Notes under the pieces: generated by a model
What the model saw: only the letters and a program-made list of their open reading frames with translations
Told to the model about the DNA's origin: nothing
The model's database searches: none
Program-made: the position numbers and the translations under genes
In this document: in pieces, positions 19,166 to 30,506 of the stretch
Position numbering within the stretch: position 1 is the first letter of the stretch
How the letters are laid out: the number at the start of each line of letters is the position of its first letter
Source: Lysobacteraceae bacterium
Lineage (GTDB): Bacteria; Pseudomonadota; Gammaproteobacteria; Xanthomonadales; Xanthomonadaceae
Length of the DNA: 64,000 bases
Direction of reading: 5' to 3'
Assembly: GCA_026005075.1 (NCBI GenBank)
Contig: BPKJ01000001.1
Coordinates: forward strand, 806,001-870,000

Positions 19166-20128
19166 TCAGGTTGTCGGGAAGTGCTCGCGCGCGAACGCGA
19201 CCCGTTCGGCCGGATCGGCACTGAGCCTGCCCTCGGCCTCGAGGGCCTGCACCTTGCGCAGCCGATGCAGCAGGCCGCTGCCGTTGGCGATCTGGATCGC
19301 GAGTCCCGGGCGGGCATTGAGTTCGAGAATCAGCGGTCCACGGTGGCGATCGAGAACGAAGTCGACACCGACGTAGCCCAGTTGCGAGAGCTCGTAGCAG
19401 CGCGCCGCCATCTGCAGGAGCTCGTCCCAGCGCGGGATCTCGATGCCGACGATGCTGTGCTCGGTGTCCGGGTGGTCGCGGATGATCTCGGTGCCCCATA
19501 CGCCGCGCCGGGTGAGGCCGGTGGGAATGTCGATCCCGACCCCGATCGCGCCCTGGTGGAGGTTGGCCTTGCCGTCGGAGAGGCGGGTCGGCAGCCGGAT
19601 CATCGCCATCACCGGATAGCCAAGGAAGACGATGATGCGGATGTCCGGCACGCCCTTGTAGGACACCTGGTCGAAAACCGGATCGAACTGCACGCAGTAC
19701 TCGATCAGCAGGTGATCGGGGTGGCCGCCTAGGGAAAACAGGCCGGAGAGCCCGTTGGAGAGGTGGTGCTCGAATTCCTCCGCAGTCATCAGATGGCCGT
19801 TGGAGCGCCGGTAACGGTCGCCGCGACGGCCGGTGATCACGAGGATGCCGTCGCCGCCGGAGCCGTGCGCCGGCTTGACCACGAACTGCTCGTGGCAACG
19901 CAGCTTCTCGTGCAGTTCGGCGAGCTGGTGCTCCTCGCTGACCACGGCGTACAGGTCCGGTACCGGCAGGCCCGCCTCCAGCGCCAGCCGCTTGGTCACC
20001 AGCTTGTCGTCCACACGTGGATAGAACCGACGCTGGTTGTAGGCGAGCACGAACTCCGCGTTGCGGCAGCCGATGCCCATCAGGCCGATGCGCCGCAGGC
20101 GGCGGGCGATCTCGAACGGAGTCAGCAT
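19166..20128 (-). CDS. Alpha-L-glutamate ligase-like (RimK-related ATP-grasp) protein
   Basis: ...FVVKPAHGSGGDGILVITGRRGDRYRRSNG...GVWGTEIIRDHPDTEHSIVGIEIPRWDELLQMAARCYELSQLGYVGVDFVLDRHRGPLILELNARPGLAIQIANGSGLLHR. Confidence 0.9.
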   Translation of the reverse strand: MLTPFEIARRLRRIGLMGIGCRNAEFVLAYNQRRFYPRVDDKLVTKRLALEAGLPVPDLYAVVSEEHQLAELHEKLRCHEQFVVKPAHGSGGDGILVITGRRGDRYRRSNGHLMTAEEFEHHLSNGLSGLFSLGGHPDHLLIEYCVQFDPVFDQVSYKGVPDIRIIVFLGYPVMAMIRLPTRLSDGKANLHQGAIGVGIDIPTGLTRRGVWGTEIIRDHPDTEHSIVGIEIPRWDELLQMAARCYELSQLGYVGVDFVLDRHRGPLILELNARPGLAIQIANGSGLLHRLRKVQALEAEGRLSADPAERVAFAREHFPTT

Positions 20129-20131
20129 GGC

Positions 20132-21664
20132 TCAGCCCGGCCCCGCCTCGCGTGCGAGCGCACGGAAGCGGAACAGCTCGGTCAGCCGGTAGCCCGAGTA
20201 GCGGCCGAGCAGCAGGGTGATCCCCAGGAGCACGAGGAGCAGCTCCGGGAACACGAAGATCAGATGTTCGAGCAGGTCCCAGGTCATGACCAGGGCGGCG
20301 AGCGCCGCGACCAGGAGCGTGCCCAGCGCCTCGCGGACCGCGGCGCCGCCACCGCGCTCCTCCCAGGTCACCGACATGCGCTCGATGGTCATGGCCATGA
20401 TGACCATCGGGAAGAGGGCGATGGAGAGACCGACCTCGATGTCGAGGCGGTTGGAGATCACCGAGACCGCCGCCATCAGCAGCACCACCACGGTGAGCAC
20501 CGCGGTCAGCCTCGGCACCAGGAGCAGGCGCAGCCGCTCGAGGTAGAAACGCACCAGCAGACCGGTGCCGACGACACTGATGAACAGGATCACGCCGGCA
20601 ATGACGCCGGTGTCGCGGAAGGCCAGCGCCACCAGCACCGGCATGAAGGTGCCGTAGGTCTTGATGCCGACCAGGTTGCGCAGCAGCAGCATGATGAAGG
20701 CGCCGACCGGAACCAGGAGCAGGACCTGATAGACCTGCTGCGTCTGCAGGGGTAGCGAGAGCAGCGAGTAGCGGACCAGGTTCTCGTTCTGGACCTCGAG
20801 CCGACGCTCGGCCATGGCCAGGGCATCGGCGAGGTTGTGGCTGACCGTGAAGCTGATCTTGGCATTCGGGTTGTCGTCCACGACCAGCAGCGGGGCAGGA
20901 CTGGCGCTCCAGAGGAACAGGTTGGGCGGCCAGCCGTCTGCGGCGGTGGCGAGGTCGATGGTGATCCACTCGCTGCCATTGTGGACCTGCAGCCATGGGC
21001 GCATCTCGGCCTCGCCGCTGCCCTCGCCGAGCAGAAAACCGTGCAGGATGCGGGCCGGGATGTTGCGCCAGGCGAGGAGTTCGGCGAGAAGCTGGGCGCG
21101 GCCCTCGGCGGTGGGCCGGCTGTCCAGCAGCAGGGAGACCTCCTGGCTGGGCGTCTCGACGTAGAAGCGCCGCACCAGCTCCTGGGCGAAGGTCGCGATG
21201 TCGGCGGAGCGCTCACGGACCTGGTTCAGCACGGTCTGCGCCGCGCTGGAGAACGGCTCCTCCAGCACCGGCGGATCGCCCGGCTTCGGACGACCACCGA
21301 GCATCATGCTCTCGGTGTTGCGCACCACCGTGGCCCGGTAGTAGAGCACCTGCTTGCCGCGGGCGCGACGGATGGCCCACTGCACTTCGCGGTGGCCGCC
21401 GCGGCTCTCCTCCAGGCGCGAGTAGTTGTTGGCGACGAAGCGCTCGTCGAGGATCGAGAATCCCGGCGGATCCGACGGAAGCTGCAGCGTGACCGTGTTG
21501 GGAAGGCGCCTTGGCTGGTACTCGATGCGCGCCTGGATGGTCCACACGTCCACCTCGGTGACCGGCTGCAAGGGAAAGTTCAGCACCTTCCACTTGTAGA
21601 CCACGGCCCCGATGCCGGTCAGCACCAGGGCGAGCGCGAGCAGGTAGAGATGCGTCTTCTTCAT
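20132..21664 (-). CDS. Inactive-transglutaminase-like protein fused to 7 TM helices
   Basis: MKKTHLYLLALALVLTGIGAVVYKWKVLNFPLQPVTEVDVWTIQARIEYQ...FYVETPSQEVSLLLDSRPTAEGRAQLLAELLAWRNIPARILHGFLLGE... followed by multiple TMs; gene pair with ATP-grasp. Confidence 0.88.
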   Translation of the reverse strand: MKKTHLYLLALALVLTGIGAVVYKWKVLNFPLQPVTEVDVWTIQARIEYQPRRLPNTVTLQLPSDPPGFSILDERFVANNYSRLEESRGGHREVQWAIRRARGKQVLYYRATVVRNTESMMLGGRPKPGDPPVLEEPFSSAAQTVLNQVRERSADIATFAQELVRRFYVETPSQEVSLLLDSRPTAEGRAQLLAELLAWRNIPARILHGFLLGEGSGEAEMRPWLQVHNGSEWITIDLATAADGWPPNLFLWSASPAPLLVVDDNPNAKISFTVSHNLADALAMAERRLEVQNENLVRYSLLSLPLQTQQVYQVLLLVPVGAFIMLLLRNLVGIKTYGTFMPVLVALAFRDTGVIAGVILFISVVGTGLLVRFYLERLRLLLVPRLTAVLTVVVLLMAAVSVISNRLDIEVGLSIALFPMVIMAMTIERMSVTWEERGGGAAVREALGTLLVAALAALVMTWDLLEHLIFVFPELLLVLLGITLLLGRYSGYRLTELFRFRALAREAGPG

Positions 21665-21784
21665 GGGTCTCCCGTGTGCCGCGGCTCCCCCGCAAGGCTC
21701 GGTGAGCGCGCACCGAGGGCGCAGTATACCGACGCGCACGCAGACCCCGGTACGGGGCCAACCCGTGCGTCGTCGGGGTGAAAC

Positions 21785-24265
<2,481 letters not shown>

Positions 24266-25354
24266 TTATAGCGGTCCGCGCAAGCGGCCCTGTTCCACGT
24301 GGAACACGGAAGCGCCCGACCCTGCGAGCCGCCGCACCGCGCCGGCATCGGCCGTGGCCAGGAAGCATTGCGCACCTGCCGCCGCAAGGTGATCGACCAG
24401 GCGCCGCTGGTGCTCGCCGTCCAGCTCCGCGAGGGCGTCGTCGAGCGCCAGCACCGGGGGCTCCCCGCTCGCGGCGGTGTAATGCGCGACCTGAGCCAGG
24501 GCCATGGCCATCGCGGCGAGCTTGGCCTGCCCTCGCGAGTACATCTCCCTGCTGGACAGCGTGGGAAAGACCAGGCTCCAGCCCGCCCGGTGCGGCCCCA
24601 GCGTCGTGTGGCCGAGCCGCCGATCGCGCTCGAGACCTGCCCGCAGCGCCTCGGCAAGGTCCCCGGCTTCGTCCGGATAGCCAGGTCGGTACAGCAGCCG
24701 CGGCTGCCCAAGACCTGGAAGCAGCCAACCGCACATCACCACGAGATGCGGGAGCAGCGCCTCGACATAGGCACGGCGGTAGCGATCCAGCGCCTCGCCA
24801 TGGCGAACCAGCTCGGCCCGCCACGCCGGCTCCAGCCGCTCCTGCCCGCCTTCACGGAGCAAGGCGTTGCGTTGCCGGAGCGCGCGCACGTAACGTCGCC
24901 ACACGTCGTGGAAATCCTGTTCCACGTGGAACAAGCCCCAGTCCAGGAAGCGCCGCCGCACTTCCGCCGGGCCCGCGATCAACTGGCCGCTGTCAGCCGG
25001 AACCACGACCACAGGAAACCGCCTGGCCAGCGACCCGAGCCCGGCCACTTCCTTTCCATCCAGACGCGCCTCGAAACCCCCACCGCGCGGCCGACGCAGC
25101 CCAAGCCGGTGCTGCGTTCCGGCCCCGGTCTCGAGTTCGGCAAACACCGTCAGCGCCTCGGCGCCGCGCTGCACGCAGGCATCGACCCCGCCGGCGCGGA
25201 AACTACGCCCGCTGGCGAGCAGGCACAGGCCCTCCAGCACGCTGCTCTTGCCGCTGCCGTTCGGACCGCTCAGCCAGTGGATGCCCGGCCCGACCTTCAG
25301 CTCGAGCCGGTCGATGCAGCGCAGGTGCTCGATCGTCAGGCGCCGGAGGCGCAA
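24266..25354 (-). CDS. recF: DNA replication/repair protein RecF
   Basis: MRLRRLTIEHLRCIDRLELKVGPGIHWLSGPNGSGKSSVLEGLCLLASGRSFRAGG...FLDWGLFHVEQDFHDVWRRYVRALRQRNALLR. Confidence 0.97.
   Translation of the reverse strand: MRLRRLTIEHLRCIDRLELKVGPGIHWLSGPNGSGKSSVLEGLCLLASGRSFRAGGVDACVQRGAEALTVFAELETGAGTQHRLGLRRPRGGGFEARLDGKEVAGLGSLARRFPVVVVPADSGQLIAGPAEVRRRFLDWGLFHVEQDFHDVWRRYVRALRQRNALLREGGQERLEPAWRAELVRHGEALDRYRRAYVEALLPHLVVMCGWLLPGLGQPRLLYRPGYPDEAGDLAEALRAGLERDRRLGHTTLGPHRAGWSLVFPTLSSREMYSRGQAKLAAMAMALAQVAHYTAASGEPPVLALDDALAELDGEHQRRLVDHLAAAGAQCFLATADAGAVRRLAGSGASVFHVEQGRLRGPL
24291..24306. promoter_or_regulatory. parS: parS-like centromere site 1 (within recF 3' end)
   Basis: TGTTCCACGTGGAACA, perfect 16-bp palindrome matching the chromosomal ParB-binding parS family (TGTTNCACGTGNAACA). 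Confidence 0.88.
24918..24933. promoter_or_regulatory. parS: parS-like centromere site 2 (within recF)
   Basis: Second identical TGTTCCACGTGGAACA palindrome, 627 bp from the first. Confidence 0.88.
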
Positions 25355-25364
25355 GGTCGACCCA

Positions 25365-26471
25365 TCACAGACGCATCGGCATCACGACGTGCCGGCAGGC
25401 CTCGCTGTCGACCTCCCGGATCAGCGCCGAGGAGTTTCCGTCGCGCAGTTGCAGCACGACCTTCTCGCCGCGCAGCGCCGAGATCGCGTCCAGCAGGTAG
25501 GTGACGTTGAACCCGACCGCGAGATCCTGCACCGCCGCCTCGGCCTCGACCTCCTCCGCCGCCTCTTCCTGCTCCGGGTTGTGGGATGTGATCTTCAGCA
25601 GCCCGGGGCGAACCTCGATCTTCACCCCGCGGAACTTCTCGTTGGTCAGGATCGAGGCCCGCTGCAGGCCCGCCCGCAGCGCCTCCCGCTCCACGGTCAC
25701 CAGCTTGTCCGCGCCGATCGGGATGACCGCCTCGTAGTCCGGGAAACGACCGTCGATGAGCTTGCTGGTGAAGACCACGTCGTTGCGGCGGATGCGCACG
25801 TGGGAGCGGGCGATCTCCAGTTCGATGTCGCCGTCGCCGCCCTCGAGCAGACGCTGCAGTTCGAGCACGCCCTTCCTGGGCACGATCAGCTGCCTCCGCG
25901 ACTGCACGCCCGCGGCCTCCTCCAGCGGCGCCTCGCACAGCGCCAGCCGGTGCCCGTCGGTGGCCACACAGCGCAGCCGGGCAGGGGCGAGGTCCAGCAG
26001 CAGCCCATTGAGGTAGAAGCGCACGTCCTGCTGCGCCATCGCAAAGGCCGTGCGCTCGATCAGCTCCTTCAGCGTCGCCTCCGGCAGGCGCACGGTTTCC
26101 AGCACCTCGAGCTGGTCGGCGGCGGGGTAGTCCTGCGCCGGCAGGGTGGCCAAGGTGAAGCGGCTGCGCCCGGCGGAGACCACGACCTTGTCCTGCTGTT
26201 GCCGCACCGTGACCTCGCAGCCGTCGGGCAGGGCGCGCACGATGTCGAACCACTTGCGGGCCGGAATGGTGGTCTCCCCGGGTTCACCCTGCTCCAGGCG
26301 GGTCTGCGCGACCATCTCCACCTCGAGGTCGCTGCCGGTGACGGACAAACGATCTTCCTCCACCACGACCAGCAGGTTGGCCAGCACCGGCATGGTCTGC
26401 CGGCGCTCGACCACGTTGACGGCCTGCTGGAGGGGCTTGAGCAGGGCTTCGCGCTGAAGTGTGAATCGCAT
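25365..26471 (-). CDS. dnaN: DNA polymerase III beta sliding clamp
   Basis: MRFTLQREALLKPLQQAVNVVERRQTMPVLANLLVVVEEDRLSVTGSDLEVEMVAQ...VVMPMRL. Confidence 0.97.
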   Translation of the reverse strand: MRFTLQREALLKPLQQAVNVVERRQTMPVLANLLVVVEEDRLSVTGSDLEVEMVAQTRLEQGEPGETTIPARKWFDIVRALPDGCEVTVRQQQDKVVVSAGRSRFTLATLPAQDYPAADQLEVLETVRLPEATLKELIERTAFAMAQQDVRFYLNGLLLDLAPARLRCVATDGHRLALCEAPLEEAAGVQSRRQLIVPRKGVLELQRLLEGGDGDIELEIARSHVRIRRNDVVFTSKLIDGRFPDYEAVIPIGADKLVTVEREALRAGLQRASILTNEKFRGVKIEVRPGLLKITSHNPEQEEAAEEVEAEAAVQDLAVGFNVTYLLDAISALRGEKVVLQLRDGNSSALIREVDSEACRHVVMPMRL

Positions 26472-26479
26472 GCTGGGTC

Positions 26480-26700
26480 CCTCGAACGGTAGGGCGGTGG
26501 ACTAAGGCTTCTTCTTTCTTTCAGAACAGGAGCGGTGGTAGCAGGTGCACGATGGTAGGTGGATGAGGTGGAAAAGTCATTGTTTTGTCCGGAATTTTCC
26601 GCCATGACCGGCTGTGGGCCCGGGCGCGGATCCCTGTGGGCGGCCTGTGGATGAAAGCCCGGGCGACGGATCGCTCCCAGCTTGTCCACAGCTTGCCTTG
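26480..26700. other. oriC: Candidate replication origin (oriC) in dnaA-dnaN intergenic region
   Basis: DnaA-box-like TGTGGATGA (26646) and TTGTCCACA (26682), each 1 mismatch from TTATCCACA, beside the T-rich CTTCTTCTTTCTTTCAG and AAAAGTCATTGTTTTGTCCGGAATTTTCC segments, in otherwise GC-rich DNA, flanked by dnaA and dnaN. Confidence 0.65.
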
Positions 26701-26703
26701 AGC

Positions 26704-28023
26704 CTATTCGGTCAGTCGCCGGATCAGCTTGTCCCAGTCCTCGCGCATCTTGCCATCGCTCTCCAGCAGCCCGCGCACCACCTTGCAGGCGTGGAGCACG
26801 GTAGTGTGGTCCCGCCCGCCGAACTCGTTGCCGATCTCCGGCAGGCTGTGCTCGGTCAACTCCCGCGCCAGCGCCATGGCCACCTGGCGGGCACGGGCCA
26901 GTGACTGGGTACGCCGCTTGCCGAGCAGATCGGCGACCCGGACCTGGTAGTAGTCGCCCACCGTGCGCACGATGTTGCCGATGGAGATGGCCTGCTGCTG
27001 GGCGTGGAGCAGGTCGCGCAGGGTCTCCAGCGCAAAGGCCTCGGTGATCGGCCGCTGCATGAAGTTGGCCCGGGCGGCGAGCGTGTTCAGCGCGCCTTCG
27101 AGATCGCGCACGTTCGAGCGCATGCGCTTGGCGATCAGCATCGCCACCGCGTCGGGCAGGGCGATGCCCCGGCTCTGCGCCTTGGCCAGCAGGATCGCGG
27201 CGCGGGTCTCGAAGTCGGGCGGCTCGATGGCCACCGAAAGGCCCCAGCCGAGGCGGGACTTGAGCCTCGGCTCGAGGTTCTCCACCTCGCGCGGGTAGCG
27301 GTCGCAGGTGAGGATGATCTGCTGCTTGCCGTCGAACAGGGCGTTGAAGGTGTGGAAGAACTCCTCCTGCGTCGTGTTCTTGCCGGCAAAGAACTGGATG
27401 TCGTCGAGCAGCAGCGCATCGATCTGCCGGAAGCGCTGCTTGAAGCTCTCCATGCTGCGCTGCTGCAGGGCCTTGACCATCTCGTTGGTGAACTGTTCCG
27501 AGCGCATGTACAGCACGCGCATGCCGGGGTTGGCCGCACGCATGGCGTTGCCGGCGGCATGCATCAGGTGGGTCTTGCCCAGCCCGGTGCCGCCGTAGAG
27601 CAGCAGGGGGTTGTAGGCCCGGCCGGGATTGGCGGCGACCTGCATCGCCGCGGCTCGACCCAGCTGGTTGGACTTGCCCTCGACGAAGTTGTCGAACTGG
27701 TAGCTCGGATCGAGGCTGCTGGCGAAGCTGTCCTCCGCCTCCCGGCGGGCCCGGCGCGCCGCCGGGCGGGGCGGGGCGGGATCGTTCACCCCGACCTCGA
27801 CCCGCACCTCGCGCCCGGGCCGGTCGTCGAGGTGGTGGATCAGCTCGGTGATGCGCGGCAGGAAGCGCTCGCGCACGCTCTCGACGACGAACGCATTGGG
27901 GGCCAGCAGGACCATGGCCTGCGCCTCGTCCCGAACCTGCAGCGGGCGCAGCCAGGTATTCAGCTCGCGGGCGCCGAACTCCTGTTCGAGGCGTTCCAGG
28001 ACTTGCGGCCAGCAGGAGGACAT
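26704..28023 (-). CDS. dnaA: Chromosomal replication initiator protein DnaA
   Basis: [30 protein letters not shown]...[24 protein letters not shown]...[26 protein letters not shown]...[17 protein letters not shown]. Start trimmed from ORF 26704..28293. Confidence 0.98.
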   Translation of the reverse strand: MSSCWPQVLERLEQEFGARELNTWLRPLQVRDEAQAMVLLAPNAFVVESVRERFLPRITELIHHLDDRPGREVRVEVGVNDPAPPRPAARRARREAEDSFASSLDPSYQFDNFVEGKSNQLGRAAAMQVAANPGRAYNPLLLYGGTGLGKTHLMHAAGNAMRAANPGMRVLYMRSEQFTNEMVKALQQRSMESFKQRFRQIDALLLDDIQFFAGKNTTQEEFFHTFNALFDGKQQIILTCDRYPREVENLEPRLKSRLGWGLSVAIEPPDFETRAAILLAKAQSRGIALPDAVAMLIAKRMRSNVRDLEGALNTLAARANFMQRPITEAFALETLRDLLHAQQQAISIGNIVRTVGDYYQVRVADLLGKRRTQSLARARQVAMALARELTEHSLPEIGNEFGGRDHTTVLHACKVVRGLLESDGKMREDWDKLIRRLTE

Positions 28024-28174
28024 CGGCAGAGGGTTCCGGACTCGGCAAGGCGACGTGGAACCGGGCAGTCTACGCGCGAGCTCGCGGCCCTGCCAAGCCG
28101 CCGGGCCTTGCCAGGCGCGCCTTCGGCAGGTACCATGCACGCCCTTTTTTCCAAACCCTTTCCAAGGTGCAGCC

Positions 28175-28309
28175 ATGAAGCGCACTTTCCAGCCCAGCAA
28201 CCTCAAGCGTGCACGCACCCACGGGTTCCGCGCCCGGATGGCGACGGCCGACGGCCGCAAGATCATCAACGCCCGTCGCGCCAAGGGTCGCAAGCGCCTG
28301 ACGCCGTGA
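28175..28309 (+). CDS. rpmH: 50S ribosomal protein L34
   Basis: [44 protein letters not shown] (44 aa). Confidence 0.99.
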   Translation: MKRTFQPSNLKRARTHGFRARMATADGRKIINARRAKGRKRLTP

Positions 28310-28346
28310 GCCGATGGCCGGTCGCGCGGGGCGCGACGGCCTCGCG

Positions 28347-28781
28347 ATGACGGGGCGCGGCTTCCCCGCCGACGCCCGTCTGCGCAAGGGCGCCGACTTC
28401 GAAAGCTGTTTCGCGGCCCGGCAGCGCCTGTCGGGCCGTTTTTTCCTGTTCCACTGGAAGCCCAACGGGCTCACCCACGCCCGCCTGGGGCTTGCCGTCT
28501 CGCGCCGCGTCGACCGCCGGGCGGTGGTGCGCAACCGCGTCAAGCGGCAGGTGCGCGAATGCTTCCGCCTGTGTTCTGCCCGACTGCCCGCGGTGGACCT
28601 GGTGGCCAGCGCCCGCCCCGGAGCCGCCAAGGCGGAGCGCGGCGCGCTGCGTGAGGACCTGCTGGCCCTGCTGCGCAAGCTGGCCGCGTTGCCGCTGCCG
28701 GCGGCGCAGGGCACAATGCGCGCCGATCCCGGCGCCGACGGCGCCAAGGCCTCCGATCCCCCGACCGCGCCCACGCACTGA
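28347..28781 (+). CDS. rnpA: Ribonuclease P protein component
   Basis: [77 protein letters not shown] motif. Start could be upstream (28314). Confidence 0.95.
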   Translation: MTGRGFPADARLRKGADFESCFAARQRLSGRFFLFHWKPNGLTHARLGLAVSRRVDRRAVVRNRVKRQVRECFRLCSARLPAVDLVASARPGAAKAERGALREDLLALLRKLAALPLPAAQGTMRADPGADGAKASDPPTAPTH

Positions 28782-28834
28782 GCGATGGCGAACGCGCGCC
28801 GCGGCAGCGCGGCCGCCCCAGCCGAATCGAGACC

Positions 28835-30487
28835 ATGAACCAAGTACGCACCTTCCTGCTCTTCGCCTGGCTGCTGGTCGGCTTCCTGTTGTGGGAGGCC
28901 TGGCAGCGCGATTACGCGACGCCGATGCCGCCGCCGCAGGAGGGGTCCGCGGCCATCGACCCCGAGGCGGCGACCGTGCCGCCCGAGGCCCTGCTTCCCG
29001 AGGCCGTGCCCGGCAAGGAAGCGGGACAGGAGCAGGAAGCAGGCGGAAGCGGCCGCATCGTGCGCCTGGAGAACGATGTCCTGCGTCTGGAGATCGACAC
29101 CCGCGGCGGTGCGGTCGTCGGCGCCGAGCTCCTTGCCTATCCCGAGACCACCGCCGCGGACGCGCCGCCGGTGCGTCTGCTCGATCGCGGCACGCGTTAT
29201 TTCGTGGCCCAGGCCGGCTGGGTCAGCCCCGACGCCGAGGCGCCCACCCATCAGGTCCTGTTCGAGGCCGAGCAGGACGCCTATGCCATGGCACCCGGCG
29301 CGGAGGCGGTGGAGGCCCGCCTGGTGTGGAAAGGCAGCTCGGGCCTCGTTCTCGAGCGCACCCTGCGCCTTGCCCGCGGCGCCTACGTGATCGAGGTCCG
29401 CGACCGCCTCCGCAACGATGGCGCCGAGCCCTGGCGCGGCAGCCCCTACCAGCAGCTGCTGCGCGAACCGCCACCGCCGCCGTCCAGCAGCCTGACCAAC
29501 CCCGAGGCCTACAGCTTCGTCGGCGCCGCCTGGTACAGCGAGAGCGAGCACTTCAACAAGATCCAGTTCGCCGACTTCGATCCGCAGGCGCCGCTCGACG
29601 TCAAGGCCCGCAAGGCCTGGATCGCCATGCTGCAGCATTACTTCTTCGCGGCATGGATCCCGCCCGCGGAGCAGACCACCCGGCTGTCCACCGGCGTGGT
29701 CGGCAAGCGCTACCTGATCCGCAGCCTCGCCCCCGCCATCACCCTCGAACCGGGCCGCGAAGAAACCGTCAGCAACCGCCTCTACGTCGGCCCCAAGCTG
29801 CAGGACCAGCTCGCCCAACTCGCCCCCGGGCTGGAGCGGGTGATCGACTACGGCATCTTCACCGTCATCGCCGAGCCGCTGTTCTGGCTGCTGTCGATGT
29901 TCCACGCCCTGACCGGCAACTGGGGCTGGGCCATCATCCTCCTCGTCATCCTGATCAAGGCCCTGTTCTTCAAGCTCAGCGAGGCCCAGTACCGGAGCTT
30001 CGCGAAGATGCGCCAGGTGCAGCCGCGGATCGAGGCGCTCAAGGAGCGCTACGGGGACGACCGCGAGAAGTTCAACCTCGCGATGATGGAGCTGTACAAG
30101 AAGGAGAAGATCAACCCGATGGGCGGCTGCCTGCCCATCCTCGTGCAGATCCCGGTCTTCATCTCGCTCTACTGGGTGCTGCTGGAGTCGGTCGAACTGC
30201 GGCATGCACCGTGGGTCGGCTGGATCCAGAACCTCACCGCGCCGGACCCCTACTTCATCCTGCCGGTGCTCAACCTGGCCACCATGTGGCTGACCCAGAA
30301 GCTGTCCCCGGCGCCGGGCATGGATCCCCTGCAGAAGAAGATGATGCAGGCCATGCCGCTGGTGTTCGGCGTGCTGTTCGCCTTCTTCCCTGCGGGCCTC
30401 GTGCTGTACTGGACCGTCAACGGCGCGCTCGGCCTGCTGCAGCAGTGGATCATCACCCGGCGCCACGGCACGCCCGCCCGCGGCTGA
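28835..30487 (+). CDS. yidC: Membrane protein insertase YidC
   Basis: MNQVRTFLLFAWLLVGFLLWEAWQRDYA...GNWGWAIILLVILIKALFFKLSEAQYRSFAKMRQVQPRIEALKERYGDDREKFNLAMMELYKKEKINPMGGCLPILVQIPVFISLYWVLL. Confidence 0.98.
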   Translation: MNQVRTFLLFAWLLVGFLLWEAWQRDYATPMPPPQEGSAAIDPEAATVPPEALLPEAVPGKEAGQEQEAGGSGRIVRLENDVLRLEIDTRGGAVVGAELLAYPETTAADAPPVRLLDRGTRYFVAQAGWVSPDAEAPTHQVLFEAEQDAYAMAPGAEAVEARLVWKGSSGLVLERTLRLARGAYVIEVRDRLRNDGAEPWRGSPYQQLLREPPPPPSSSLTNPEAYSFVGAAWYSESEHFNKIQFADFDPQAPLDVKARKAWIAMLQHYFFAAWIPPAEQTTRLSTGVVGKRYLIRSLAPAITLEPGREETVSNRLYVGPKLQDQLAQLAPGLERVIDYGIFTVIAEPLFWLLSMFHALTGNWGWAIILLVILIKALFFKLSEAQYRSFAKMRQVQPRIEALKERYGDDREKFNLAMMELYKKEKINPMGGCLPILVQIPVFISLYWVLLESVELRHAPWVGWIQNLTAPDPYFILPVLNLATMWLTQKLSPAPGMDPLQKKMMQAMPLVFGVLFAFFPAGLVLYWTVNGALGLLQQWIITRRHGTPARG

Positions 30488-30506
30488 TCGAGCGCAAGGC
30501 GGTGGC

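Noticed and set aside
28045-28062. Half parS-like sequence GCGACGTGGAACC upstream of dnaA
   Set aside because: Only one arm matches (ACGTGGAAC); the other arm is too degenerate to call a parS site.
28024-28174. rpmH-dnaA intergenic region as oriC
   Set aside because: Short, GC-rich, and no convincing TTATCCACA-type boxes; the dnaA-dnaN gap is the better candidate.
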